Translations under genes and position numbers: made by a program
DNA from: an uncultured Actinomycetes bacterium
GTDB lineage: Bacteria; Actinomycetota; Actinomycetes; Mycobacteriales; Nakamurellaceae
Length of the DNA: 64,000 bases
Assembly: GCA_937926105.1 (NCBI GenBank)
Contig: CALANS010000209.1
Span: 1 to 64,000 of the forward strand
Direction of reading: 5' to 3'
Shown here: piece after piece, positions 8,503-15,506 of the stretch
Layout of the letters: the number at the start of each line of letters is the position of its first letter
Position numbering within the stretch: the stretch's first letter is position 1
The notes under the pieces: generated by a model
The model's database searches: none
What the model saw: the letters and a program-made list of their open reading frames with translations, nothing else
Told to the model about the DNA's origin: nothing

Positions 8503-9221
8503 CGCACGACCTCCCCAGCTCCGCTATGTCGCTCGTCGTCTTCGCGGATGCGCTCGAAAAACGCACGTTCGAGGTCGCTCCCGCCCGTGTCGAGCTGCCC
8601 GATCAAGTGGCCCGCATTCATCAGCAGAACCCGATCCGCGATCCGCGCAACCTCGTCCAGGTGGTGGCTGCTGACCAGGATCGCCGCGCCTTCGTTCGCA
8701 CGCTGGGTGAGCTGGTCGCGCAGCAGAATTACCGATGCAGGATCGAGCGCGTTGCTCGGTTCATCCAGCACGATCAGCTCCGGGTCGTCCTGCAACGCAG
8801 CGGCAAGACCGGTGCGCTGGCGATTGCCCAGTGATAGGCGGCGGAACCGGCGATCCGCGACCGGGGCGAGCCGCCAGGTATTCAGAGAGGCCACGACGCG
8901 GTCGGTGCTGCTTCCGTGGAGCAGACAGGCGATGCGCAGGTTCTCCCGCACGGTCAGCTCGGGATAGGCCAGCGGCACCTCAATCAGTGCTCCCACCGCT
9001 GCCCAGGATGTCGAGGACATACCATTGAGTGGTTGGCCGAACAGTCTTACGGTGCCCTGTTGCGGGCGGAGCATCCCGAGTGCGAGTCGCATCAGCGTTG
9101 TCTTGCCCGCCCCGTTCAACCCGATCAGCGCCACGACCTCGCCCGCATCGATACGGAATGTAAGGTCCTCCACCCCTGCACCGCCGCGGAAGTGCAGGCC
9201 GACGTTCTCGAACGCAAGCAC
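8499..9221 (-). CDS. ABC transporter ATP-binding protein, 240 aa
   Basis: Single nucleotide-binding domain of the ABC-2 exporter. Walker A is GLNGAGKTT, the signature is a degenerate LSLGNRQRTGLA, and Walker B is LIVLDEPSNALDP, with the switch histidine in LVSSHHLDEVA. The C-terminal tail ends in an acidic/basic helix. I chose GTG 9221 because GGGGG lies about nine bases upstream. An alternative GTG at 9230 would overlap the stop of the TetR gene by eight bases. It forms an operon with the TetR gene upstream and the permease downstream. Confidence 0.85.
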   Translation of the reverse strand: MLAFENVGLHFRGGAGVEDLTFRIDAGEVVALIGLNGAGKTTLMRLALGMLRPQQGTVRLFGQPLNGMSSTSWAAVGALIEVPLAYPELTVRENLRIACLLHGSSTDRVVASLNTWRLAPVADRRFRRLSLGNRQRTGLAAALQDDPELIVLDEPSNALDPASVILLRDQLTQRANEGAAILVSSHHLDEVARIADRVLLMNAGHLIGQLDTGGSDLERAFFERIREDDERHSGAGEVVR

Positions 9222-9222
9222 G

Positions 9223-9768
9223 TCATACACCCCCGAGTATGTCCAGCGCCCGACCCAGCGCGGCATCAAGCGGAGTCTGGTCCGACTGCGCCCAATCCAG
9301 TAGTGCAACGCTCAGACCTGAAATCATCGCTGTTGCCGCGACCTGCGCCTCGACCGTCGCAATACCTCGATCCATCAGGGCACCAGCCAAGGCCGTGACC
9401 GTCGCCTTGCTATTGCGAGCGATGGCGCCCTGCAAGCTTCCGGCTGCCACGACCATCCGCAGCCGGACACGAAGCTCGCCGACGCTGTGCAGATCGACCT
9501 CCGACCACGTATGCCGCACGCCCTCAGCTAGCGCACGCATCGGGGTCTCGTCAGCGGGGCGTGCCCGTACGGCGTCCGCGATCAGCGGATCAAATGGATC
9601 GGCCAGCAGCAGAGCCTCCTTGGCGGGGAAGTGCCGGAACAGGGTCATCTCACTGACCCCGGCCCGCTCGGCGACCTGAGCCGTACCCGTCGCGTCGTAC
9701 CCGCGCTCCGTGAACAGCTCTAACGCGGCCCGTCTCAACGCCTCGTGCGTCCGGTTCCACCGATCCAT
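9223..9768 (-). CDS. TetR-family transcriptional regulator, 181 aa
   Basis: The N-terminal helix-turn-helix is typical of TetR_N (residues about 8-54): AALELFTERGYDATGTAQVA, then ERAGVSEMTLFRHFPAKEAL. The C-terminal domain is helical and variable, as expected for ligand sensing. It is the first gene of a three-gene operon with an ABC-2 ATPase and permease, and it is preceded nine bases upstream by a perfect palindrome that is a good candidate for its own operator. It probably represses the exporter until an inducer binds. Confidence 0.9.
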   Translation of the reverse strand: MDRWNRTHEALRRAALELFTERGYDATGTAQVAERAGVSEMTLFRHFPAKEALLLADPFDPLIADAVRARPADETPMRALAEGVRHTWSEVDLHSVGELRVRLRMVVAAGSLQGAIARNSKATVTALAGALMDRGIATVEAQVAATAMISGLSVALLDWAQSDQTPLDAALGRALDILGGV

Positions 9769-9776
9769 GTCTTAAT

Positions 9777-9789
9777 GTTAGTCACTAAC
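9777..9789. promoter_or_regulatory. probable TetR operator
   Basis: GTTAGTCACTAAC is a perfect inverted repeat with six-base arms around one central C, eight bases before the TetR start codon. Its position and symmetry fit an autoregulatory operator of the TetR-ABC operon. Confidence 0.6.
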
Positions 9790-9790
9790 G

Positions 9791-10045
9791 CTATAAATGC
9801 AAACGAACTCGGCTGTCAACGCTGTGCGGCTTTGATTCGAACGCACCCTGGAGCGGGAGCACACCGTTGCCGAGTACGGCGATCTGCTGGTTCGGGGTGA
9901 GGACATGCATCGGTCCCGTAATCCACCCCAGCGGCAATCCCATGAGCCATTCGACAGACTCTGGTGCCGGCCTCGGTCCGGCTCCGTCGATTAGGAGCGT
10001 GGGGGCCGGGGCATCGTGGTCGCTGATGTGTTCCCATCGGGGCGA
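9791..10045 (-). pseudogene. C-terminal fragment of a DNA (cytosine-5) methyltransferase
   Basis: An open frame without a usable start reads SPRWEHISDHDAPAPTLL, then PAPESVEWLMGLPLGWI, then LTPNQQIAVLGNGVLPLQGA, and ends at TAG 9791-9793. This is the C-terminal signature of phage- and plasmid-type C5 methyltransferases (RWE...APAPT...FVEWMMGLPxGW...R..ALGNGVVPxQA). The catalytic PCQ region and most of the protein are missing, so it is a remnant. Its end overlaps the promoter region of the TetR gene, so the exporter cassette was apparently joined to a broken methyltransferase gene. Confidence 0.7.
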
Positions 10046-10204
10046 CTGCCCACAAAGATGAGCGACACACGGCAGTGCTGGCTTGGGACGGCCCGATTCA
10101 GGGCAAATGTCGCCGCCAAACGCGCGCCGCGGCCCACCGGGATGCGGACCCGCCCGAGGGCTTGCCGGCCTGCGTCGATTGGCGATGGTTGAGCGGTCAT
10201 CGGA

Positions 10205-10603
10205 CTACACGTGGATCAGTGGTAGGTCCGGGTCGATGCGGGCAAGGTCGTCGACATCGCTGGTGACGACCGCGTGGTGGCGCGCACGTGCGCACAATGC
10301 AACATGCACATCGATCACGTCCTGGTGACCGCTGCTGGCGCACAGGACACCAACCGCGCGGGCGACCGACAGGGTGATCGTGGCGACCTCGACGTCGGAC
10401 GAGCGGATCAGTCGTGCCAGCCGTACCTGGCGAGGTCCACGCCACGCCTGTGCGACGACACCGATCGGGATGCAAATGCTCCCACCGCGCCGACGTGCTT
10501 CGTCCAGACGCGCCTGCATGATGGCTGCTTTGTCAGGCGCGTCGAGCGCGATCAGGGCACCTGCGTCGAGCGTGAGACCGCGAGTGGTGACGGTCGGATT
10601 CAC
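10205..10603 (-). CDS. VapC-type PIN-domain toxin, 132 aa
   Basis: A PIN-domain ribonuclease of a type II toxin-antitoxin pair. The first acidic residue lies in LTLDAGALIALD (near residue 11). The usual PxxvxaEvwRG motif reads IPIGVVAQAWRG, with Gln where many VapCs carry Glu; I recall the Gln form from actinobacterial relatives. The C-terminal acidic cluster is DVIDVHVALCARA followed by VVTSDVDDLARI. The GTG start overlaps the antitoxin stop by four bases (GTGA), showing translational coupling. The toxin probably cleaves a specific tRNA or rRNA when the antitoxin is lost. Confidence 0.85.
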   Translation of the reverse strand: MNPTVTTRGLTLDAGALIALDAPDKAAIMQARLDEARRRGGSICIPIGVVAQAWRGPRQVRLARLIRSSDVEVATITLSVARAVGVLCASSGHQDVIDVHVALCARARHHAVVTSDVDDLARIDPDLPLIHV

Positions 10604-10854
10604 CCGACCATCCGGTCGCCCGTTGATGCGGCCCGGAGTCCGACGCCATCCAGTTCGGCCATCGCGGCCTGGCGAGCTTCCCCCGGAATCGGCGTCTCGG
10701 CAGACCATGCAGCGAGCACTTGATCAAGCGTCTCCCTCTCCTGGTAGTCGGCCAGAGCGGTCGCAATGTAAGAGCTGACCTGTCCTTCGCCGCCGGCTGC
10801 CTGCTTGATCTTGTCGACCAGTTCGTCCGGCAAGCTGACCGTGATCCTCTTCAT
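10600..10854 (-). CDS. VapB-type ribbon-helix-helix antitoxin, 84 aa
   Basis: The N-terminus MKRITVSLPDELVDKIKQAA is a ribbon-helix-helix DNA-binding fold (CopG/Arc type) expected to bind the operon's own promoter. The acidic C-terminal part (SAETPIPGEARQAAMAELDG) is the likely toxin-wrapping segment. I chose ATG 10854; a TTG nine codons upstream is possible. The stop is shared with the start of vapC, so the pair forms one operon. Confidence 0.85.
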   Translation of the reverse strand: MKRITVSLPDELVDKIKQAAGGEGQVSSYIATALADYQERETLDQVLAAWSAETPIPGEARQAAMAELDGVGLRAASTGDRMVG

Positions 10855-11061
10855 ACGATCATCATACCCGATCGCCGACAACGCAACAGTTCAGATGCTT
10901 TCCGACCCACGGAGGGATCCAACTGCGGGCGCCGCGGGATCGTCGAGCTGGCTGGCCTCCTTGGCCGTGGCCTCGGCCTTGGCACACGATGCGGGCGGCG
11001 ACTGCGGTCGCTGCCGGTGACCGGACGTCGGCTCCGGGCCGGCCCATCAAGGAGGTGCGCC

Positions 11062-11670
11062 ATGAGCGCGCTACTGGTCGGATACGCCCGATGCTCCACC
11101 GAGGAACAGGACCTGACCGCCCCACGCCAAGGCCTGGCCAAGCTCGGCGTCGAACCCGAGCGGGTCTACGTCGACCACGGACTGACCGGCACGAACCGGG
11201 AACGGCCCGGATTACGAGAGGCGCTGGCCGCTTGCCGAGCCGGCGACTCCCTGGTTGTCACGAAGCTCGACCGGCTGGCCCGGTCCCTGCCCGATGCCCG
11301 AGCCATCGCTGACGAGCTGACAGCGCGGCAGGTCAGCTTGAACCTGGGTGGCTCGGTGTACGACCCGACCGACGCCGTCGGCAGGTTGCTGTTCAACGTG
11401 CTGGCGATGGTCGCGGAGTTCGAAGCTGACCTGATCCGGCTGCGCACGAAGGAGGGCATGCTGGTCGCGAAGGCCAAGGGGCACCTGCGGGGCAAGCAGC
11501 CGAAGCTGACCCGGCGTCAGGAGGCGCACCTGGTGTCGCTGGTGCACGGGGGCGAGTACAGCACCGCCGAGGTCGCCGAACTGTTCAACGTCGGCCGTTC
11601 CACCGTCTACCGGGCGATCGAGCGGCAACACCGCGAAGCTCATGCCGACCTCGCCGCCACGCAACGCTGA
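11062..11670 (+). CDS. serine recombinase/resolvase, 202 aa
   Basis: A small serine recombinase. The catalytic serine is Ser12 in GYARCSTEEQDL. The active-site arginines lie in GTNRERPGLREAL and KLDRLARSLPDA, and the C-terminus has a helix-turn-helix (TAEVAELFNVGRSTVYRAIE, about residues 165-190). Length is typical of Tn3-type resolvases and plasmid invertases. The ATG has a perfect GGAGG seven bases upstream. It probably acts in plasmid dimer resolution or transposition; no terminal inverted repeats of a transposon were found nearby. Confidence 0.92.
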   Translation: MSALLVGYARCSTEEQDLTAPRQGLAKLGVEPERVYVDHGLTGTNRERPGLREALAACRAGDSLVVTKLDRLARSLPDARAIADELTARQVSLNLGGSVYDPTDAVGRLLFNVLAMVAEFEADLIRLRTKEGMLVAKAKGHLRGKQPKLTRRQEAHLVSLVHGGEYSTAEVAELFNVGRSTVYRAIERQHREAHADLAATQR

Positions 11671-11686
11671 ACCGGCCGCATTGCCA

Positions 11687-11717
11687 GCGTCCCGCATCTC
11701 ACGCCCGTGCGGGACGC
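11687..11717. terminator. hairpin after the resolvase gene
   Basis: GCGTCCCGCA (11687-11696) pairs perfectly with TGCGGGACGC (11708-11717) across an 11-base loop, 17 bases after the resolvase stop. There is no T-tract, as is common for actinobacterial terminators. Confidence 0.55.
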
Positions 11718-11820
11718 CGGCGCAGGGGTCACGCGCACAGCCGAATCGTCACCGCTCACCGTTCCTGAACTGGGACGGAGCGCACGGTGCCGGATCGACT
11801 CGACATCCCCGGCTTTTATG

Positions 11821-11840
11821 GTCATACTTGTGACTATGAC
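11821..11840. promoter_or_regulatory. inverted repeat over the yefM promoter and start
   Basis: GTCATA (11821-11826) and TATGAC (11835-11840) form an inverted repeat that overlaps a CATACT -10-like hexamer and the ATG. This is the arrangement of an autoregulated relBE/yefM operator, and the transcript may be nearly leaderless. Confidence 0.5.
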
Positions 11841-12123
11841 GACCGTGATGTCGCTCGCAAGCGCGAAGGCCCACCTGTCGGAGCTCGTCGGGCGCGTGCA
11901 CGCGCAGCACGAGCGCGTCACCGTCACCGTGCACGGTGAACCGTCCGCCGTCCTGATCGCCACTGACGACCTTGAATCCCTGGAAGAAACGATCGCAATC
12001 CTGTCCGATCCGGACACGCTCCAACGGCTGGCGACCTCCGATGCGGAGCTAGTACGGGGCGAAGGGGAGTCCGAGACCGATCTTGCCCAGGCCATGGCTG
12101 CGCGACGCAGGCACCCTGCGTGA
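11836..12123 (+). CDS. Phd/YefM-family antitoxin, 95 aa
   Basis: The N-terminus (MTTVMSLASAKAHLSELVGR) is the PhdYeFM DNA-binding domain, followed by RVTVTVHGEPSAVLIATDDL, the second beta element of the fold. The C-terminal acidic region would neutralise the toxin. The ATG lies inside an inverted repeat that is the likely operator. The stop overlaps the toxin gene's GTG by four bases. The antitoxin probably represses its operon together with the toxin. Confidence 0.88.
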   Translation: MTTVMSLASAKAHLSELVGRVHAQHERVTVTVHGEPSAVLIATDDLESLEETIAILSDPDTLQRLATSDAELVRGEGESETDLAQAMAARRRHPA

Positions 12124-12407
12124 CGCGCGCTGACGGCCGCTATTCGCTCGTCATCACGCCCACCGCGCGACGCCAGCTTGCCGAGCAGCTACCCGAGTCG
12201 GCCGCGTTCGCGGCGTACGAGTTCATCGTCGGGCCGCTGTTGGACAACCCTCACCGCGTCGGCAAACGCCTCCGCCCGCCGCTGGCCGACCGCCACAGCG
12301 CACGACGCGGTACCTACCGCGTCATCTACCGGATCGACGACCCGAGGCGGACCGTGACCGTCGTTGATGTCGCGCATCGCCGTGACGCATACCGCGGCAA
12401 CCGTTGA
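12120..12407 (+). CDS. RelE/ParE-family toxin, 95 aa
   Basis: Small basic protein of the RelE fold: VITPTARRQLAEQLPESAAF in the first helix, KRLRPPLADRHSARRGTYRV, then VIYRIDD and VTVVDVAHRRDAYRG at the end. The conserved arginines and C-terminal histidine support a ribosome-dependent mRNA interferase. It is translationally coupled to the YefM-type antitoxin gene. The pair is another maintenance module in the decayed mobile region. Confidence 0.88.
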   Translation: MTRADGRYSLVITPTARRQLAEQLPESAAFAAYEFIVGPLLDNPHRVGKRLRPPLADRHSARRGTYRVIYRIDDPRRTVTVVDVAHRRDAYRGNR

Positions 12408-12693
12408 GGAGCGGCACCCCCACCAACCGAAGACCAGACACGAGTCACGTGGACGCATCCCAGCACGCGATCGGCTTGCGGCGCTGAACGTGGCGTTGGT
12501 GTTCGTGTGCGGCGCCACTTGCCGGTTGGCGGATTCCGGCGGTGGTCGCAACACTGCCTGCTGCGAGCCGGATCGCTCGTTTGCTTGAAGGGTAGTGCCG
12601 GTCGGCGGGGCGGTGGGTCAGGGCAGGCTTCTTCGCGCGCCGGGATGCAGCGATGTGCGTGCCCGGCGGGCCGATGCGGGCCACCTACCGAGG

Positions 12694-13389
12694 TCAGGGG
12701 CTATTGAGTAGGCAGAACACGATGAATCCAGGCTCGCTGGTCAGTCGGGCGAAGTGCTCGGGATAGCGCTGCTGCATTGCTGAGACGGGCCGGGTCTCAG
12801 CGAGCCGCTCGATCACCAAGCCGGCGGCGTAGAAGTCGGCGCACCACGCGTCCAGCGGTCGTCGCCGGTACCGCACATGAAAATTGCCTCGCCAGGTCTC
12901 CTCAACGTATTCGTCGGCGAAGTAGCTGCCACCGAGATTGCGCCAGTCAAGTATCGGGTGCACGGTCGAGACAACCAGCCGTGCGCCGGGCCGCAAGACG
13001 CGATGGAGCTCCGCTAATGCGACACTTGGCCGCTCAAGGTGATGCAGCACCAAGGTCATGACGGCGAGATCGAATGAGTCATCATCCGCCCACGCGAGCG
13101 GTTCGTCGGCATCATGCACGCGCAGTGTGACGTCAGAGCCCAAACGCCGCTCGGCGAGCTTGATCATTTCGGCGCTCTGGTCAAACCCGGTGACGACGGC
13201 GCCGCGATCGAGCAACTTGGCTGCGTAGAGTCCCGGCCCGCAGCCCACGTCAAGTACGCGCTTGCCGCGAAGGTCGCCGATCAGTTCGTCGATGATTCCG
13301 AGCACTGCGGGTCTGTCGTAGTAAGCGTTGTACGGGCTGCCCTCGGCGTGTTCTTCAAAGTCGGCAGCGACCGGGTCGTATTGGCTCAC
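12694..13389 (-). CDS. class I SAM-dependent methyltransferase, 231 aa
   Basis: A Rossmann-fold methyltransferase with motif I VLDVGCGPGLYAAKLLDRGA (about residues 45-64), motif II VTGFDQSAEMI, motif IV SFDLAVMTLVLHHL, and post-motif RVLRPGARLVVSTVHP. It belongs to the UbiE/Methyltransf_11 group whose substrates are diverse. The starting residues MSQYDPVAADFEEHAEGSPY are typical of small-molecule or tRNA-related members. It is monocistronic, and the substrate is unknown. Confidence 0.88.
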   Translation of the reverse strand: MSQYDPVAADFEEHAEGSPYNAYYDRPAVLGIIDELIGDLRGKRVLDVGCGPGLYAAKLLDRGAVVTGFDQSAEMIKLAERRLGSDVTLRVHDADEPLAWADDDSFDLAVMTLVLHHLERPSVALAELHRVLRPGARLVVSTVHPILDWRNLGGSYFADEYVEETWRGNFHVRYRRRPLDAWCADFYAAGLVIERLAETRPVSAMQQRYPEHFARLTSEPGFIVFCLLNSP

Positions 13390-13888
13390 GACTCACATCC
13401 TGCTCGCGACGTCCCCACCACGCGAAACCTGCCGCCGGTCGAAGCATGCAGATGACGGAACCCGCCCAGTAGCGAAGATCCCTGTGCCGACCCACAACCG
13501 GTTCGGAAGTCGGTAAAGCCTGCGGTGTCTCGATAGGGTCTGTCGGTGCCCTACCTCACCGTGCGGGCCGTATCCCCAGCGCAGTTCATACAGCCAGACG
13601 TGGGTGTCGGCGGCCAGCGCGGGGGTGAAGAAGGTGCCTGGCAGGCCGCGTCACCTGCCGGCCTGGCCTCCGAAGGGGGCATGACTGCGACAGGCGCGAC
13701 GTAGCCACAGGACCGGTCTGGCGGACCCGCACGGCGATCCCGCGACTCGCGGTGCCGTCCTCGGCGACATTCGACCGAAGGGCGTGTCGGGCGCAAGACC
13801 AACGCCGTTCGCCAGCTACGAATCTGTGGCGCACCCGGCAGGCCGGACGGCTCCCCGGATGTCACCGCGCCGTGGCAGCATCGAGGCT
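13390..13888. other. intergenic region with one candidate leaderless ORF
   Basis: About 500 bases before the SRAP gene. It holds a TAGGGT -10-like hexamer (13534-13539) seven bases before a GTG that opens a 52-codon frame. No known gene or RNA is recognised in the rest. Confidence 0.35.
13546..13704 (+). CDS. candidate leaderless small ORF, 52 aa
   Basis: GTG begins six bases after TAGGGT (-10 type), the geometry of leaderless actinobacterial transcripts. The product starts VPYLTVRAVSPAQFIQPDVG and then becomes Gly/Ala-rich, ending at TAG. I know no family for it. The first 18 residues look like the start of a real protein, so it may be the truncated 5' end of a lost gene that kept its promoter. 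Confidence 0.25.
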   Translation: MPYLTVRAVSPAQFIQPDVGVGGQRGGEEGAWQAASPAGLASEGGMTATGAT

Positions 13889-14749
13889 ATGTGCGGCCGA
13901 TACACCGTCACCGTCGATCCGGAAACGATCTACGGCGAGTTCGAGTGCGTCGAGGACGACGACCATCGCGACCTGATCGGCGCGCCCTACGGTGGCGACC
14001 TGGCGCGTCCCCGCTACAACATCGCGCCCACCGACCAGGTGCCGGTGGTGCTGCAGCGCGCCACCGACGGCGACCGCGCTCGCGGGGTCCGCCGGTTGGA
14101 GCCGATGCGCTGGGGGCTCGTGCCGTCCTGGGCCAAGGACGTCTCGGTTGGCAACCGGATGTTCAACACCAGGGCGGAGAGCCTGATCGGTGACGGGGCC
14201 AGACAGACCTTCCGCACCGCCGTGCAGCGGCGCCGTTGCCTGCTGCCGGCCAACGGGTTCTACGAGTGGCAGGTGCTGGGTCGAGCGGCGCCGCCCGGCG
14301 GTGCGGGAGCGGGATCGGGCCGCCGCGGTGCAGTGGCCAAGCAGGCGTACTACATCACCCCGGCAGACGGGTCGATGATGGCGCTGGCCGGGCTGTGGGA
14401 ATTCTGGCGCTCGCCCGACGGCGACCCGCTGCGATCGGTCACCGTCATCACCGTGCCGGCGGCCGGGCAGATGGCCGAGATCCACGACCGGATGCCGCTG
14501 ATGCTGCCGCGCGAGGAATGGGATGCCTGGCTCCGGCTGGATGCCGACGGCGGGGCGGTGACGGGGCTGCTGCGCCGGCCCGGCGACGATGTACTGGACG
14601 CGCTGGAGTTCCGACCGGTGGGGGCGCAGGTCGGGAACGTCCGCAACGACGACCCGAGCCTCATCGAGCAGGTGACGCCGGCGGTGCGGCTCGACGAGGC
14701 ACCGGTCACCCGGCCCGCGCTGCCGGTCGATCAGCCGACCCTGCTGTAG
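13889..14749 (+). CDS. SRAP/YedK-type abasic-site DNA-protein crosslink protein, 286 aa
   Basis: SOS response-associated peptidase family (HMCES/YedK). The catalytic cysteine is Cys2 in MCGRYTVTV, exposed after Met removal. Other conserved motifs are RPRYNIAPTDQVPVV, RWGLVPSWAKD, MFNTRAESL, CLLPANGFYEW with its glutamate, and EIHDRMPLMLP with the active-site histidine. The family covalently shields abasic sites in single-stranded DNA as a thiazolidine link. The insertion around residues 130-150 (Gly/Arg/Ala-rich) is longer than in YedK. The gene stands alone and ends at a strong hairpin shared with ybaK. Confidence 0.93.
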   Translation: MCGRYTVTVDPETIYGEFECVEDDDHRDLIGAPYGGDLARPRYNIAPTDQVPVVLQRATDGDRARGVRRLEPMRWGLVPSWAKDVSVGNRMFNTRAESLIGDGARQTFRTAVQRRRCLLPANGFYEWQVLGRAAPPGGAGAGSGRRGAVAKQAYYITPADGSMMALAGLWEFWRSPDGDPLRSVTVITVPAAGQMAEIHDRMPLMLPREEWDAWLRLDADGGAVTGLLRRPGDDVLDALEFRPVGAQVGNVRNDDPSLIEQVTPAVRLDEAPVTRPALPVDQPTLL

Positions 14750-14763
14750 GCCGGACCACCCCG

Positions 14764-14809
14764 GTCGAATGCCCTGTGACGCCCCATGGCGCGTCACAGG
14801 GCATTCGAC
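14764..14809. terminator. bidirectional hairpin between SRAP gene and ybaK
   Basis: A perfect 19-base stem, GTCGAATGCCCTGTGACGC (14764-14782), pairs with 14791-14809 across an eight-base loop. It lies between two convergent genes, so it is the likely terminator for both. Confidence 0.75.
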
Positions 14810-14855
14810 TGCACGGTTCCTGCCCGACTCTTGCGCCCCGCCGCTTCCGCCGTCC

Positions 14856-15350
14856 TCACTGTGCCGCGATGGGCGCGAACCGGGCGCGCGTCACCCGGGC
14901 TAGATCCTGCGGAGCCAGCTCGACCTGCAACCCCCGCCGACCGGCGCTGACGAACATCGTCGGGAAGCCCTGCGCGGAGGCGTCGATCACGGTGGGCAGC
15001 GCCTTGCGTTGGCCCAACGGGCTAATGCCCCCGGCGACGTAGCCGCTGGACCGCTCGGCGTCGGCCACCGCAGCCATCGCCGCCTTCTTGCCGCCGACGG
15101 CAGCCGCGAGCGCCTTGAGGTCCAAGTGTCCGGCCACCGGCACGACGCCGACCGCGAGCTGCGAGCGCCCCGCCGCCATGTCGACGACCGCCACCAGCGT
15201 CTTGAACACCCGGGCTGGATCCAGTCCGAGCGCGGCCACGGCCTCGTCACCGAATGCGGTGGCTCGCGGATCGTGCTGGTACGGATGCAGCGTGTGCGCC
15301 ACCGCTGCGCGAGTCAGCGCGGCGACCGCGGGGGTGGGGGCACCTGCCAT
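14856..15350 (-). CDS. ybaK: YbaK/EbsC-type aminoacyl-tRNA deacylase, 164 aa
   Basis: Trans-editing protein expected to hydrolyse mischarged Cys-tRNA(Pro). The fold is shown by HPYQHDPRATAFGDEAVAAL, RVFKTLVAVVD with the conserved lysine, LAVGVVPVAGHLDLKALAAA, and GKKAAMAAVADAERSSGYVA followed by GGISPLGQRKALPTVIDASA. Length fits the family (about 155-165 residues). The start is ATG 15350. Upstream in-frame codons are simply the 24-base repeat translated (VGSRKRAR), so they are not part of the protein. The downstream hairpin probably ends transcription. Confidence 0.9.
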   Translation of the reverse strand: MAGAPTPAVAALTRAAVAHTLHPYQHDPRATAFGDEAVAALGLDPARVFKTLVAVVDMAAGRSQLAVGVVPVAGHLDLKALAAAVGGKKAAMAAVADAERSSGYVAGGISPLGQRKALPTVIDASAQGFPTMFVSAGRRGLQVELAPQDLARVTRARFAPIAAQ

Positions 15351-15389
15351 GAGCGCAGCGTCCCACACCGGGCACTCCCGCCGCCGGTT

Positions 15390-15485
15390 GCCCACCCGGG
15401 CCCGCTTCCGGCTGCCCACCCGGGCCCGCTTCCGGCTGCCCACCCGGGCCCGCTTCCGGCTGCCCACCCGGGCCCGCTTCCGGCT
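15390..15485. repeat. 24-base tandem repeat, four copies
   Basis: The unit CCCACCCGGGCCCGCTTCCG plus GCTG occurs four times, at 15390, 15414, 15438 and 15462, identical except the final base of the last copy. It lies between the start of ybaK and the end of the substrate-binding-protein gene on the same strand. Each unit contains the self-complementary core CCCGGG. It is a probable VNTR-type locus. Confidence 0.9.
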
Positions 15486-15506
15486 ACCTACCCGGCGTCC
15501 GCCGGG

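Noticed and set aside
9816..10200. ORFs on the minus strand at 9816-10070 and 9991-10200
   Set aside because: They are in different frames from the methyltransferase fragment, whose motifs decide the true frame there.
10720..11061. N-terminal extension of the resolvase gene
   Set aside because: The extra 114 codons have shadow composition and overlap the antitoxin gene. The ATG with GGAGG at 11062 begins the conserved domain.
15390..15485. Tandem repeats considered as a CRISPR array
   Set aside because: The units are directly adjacent without unique spacers, and no cas genes are present in the window.
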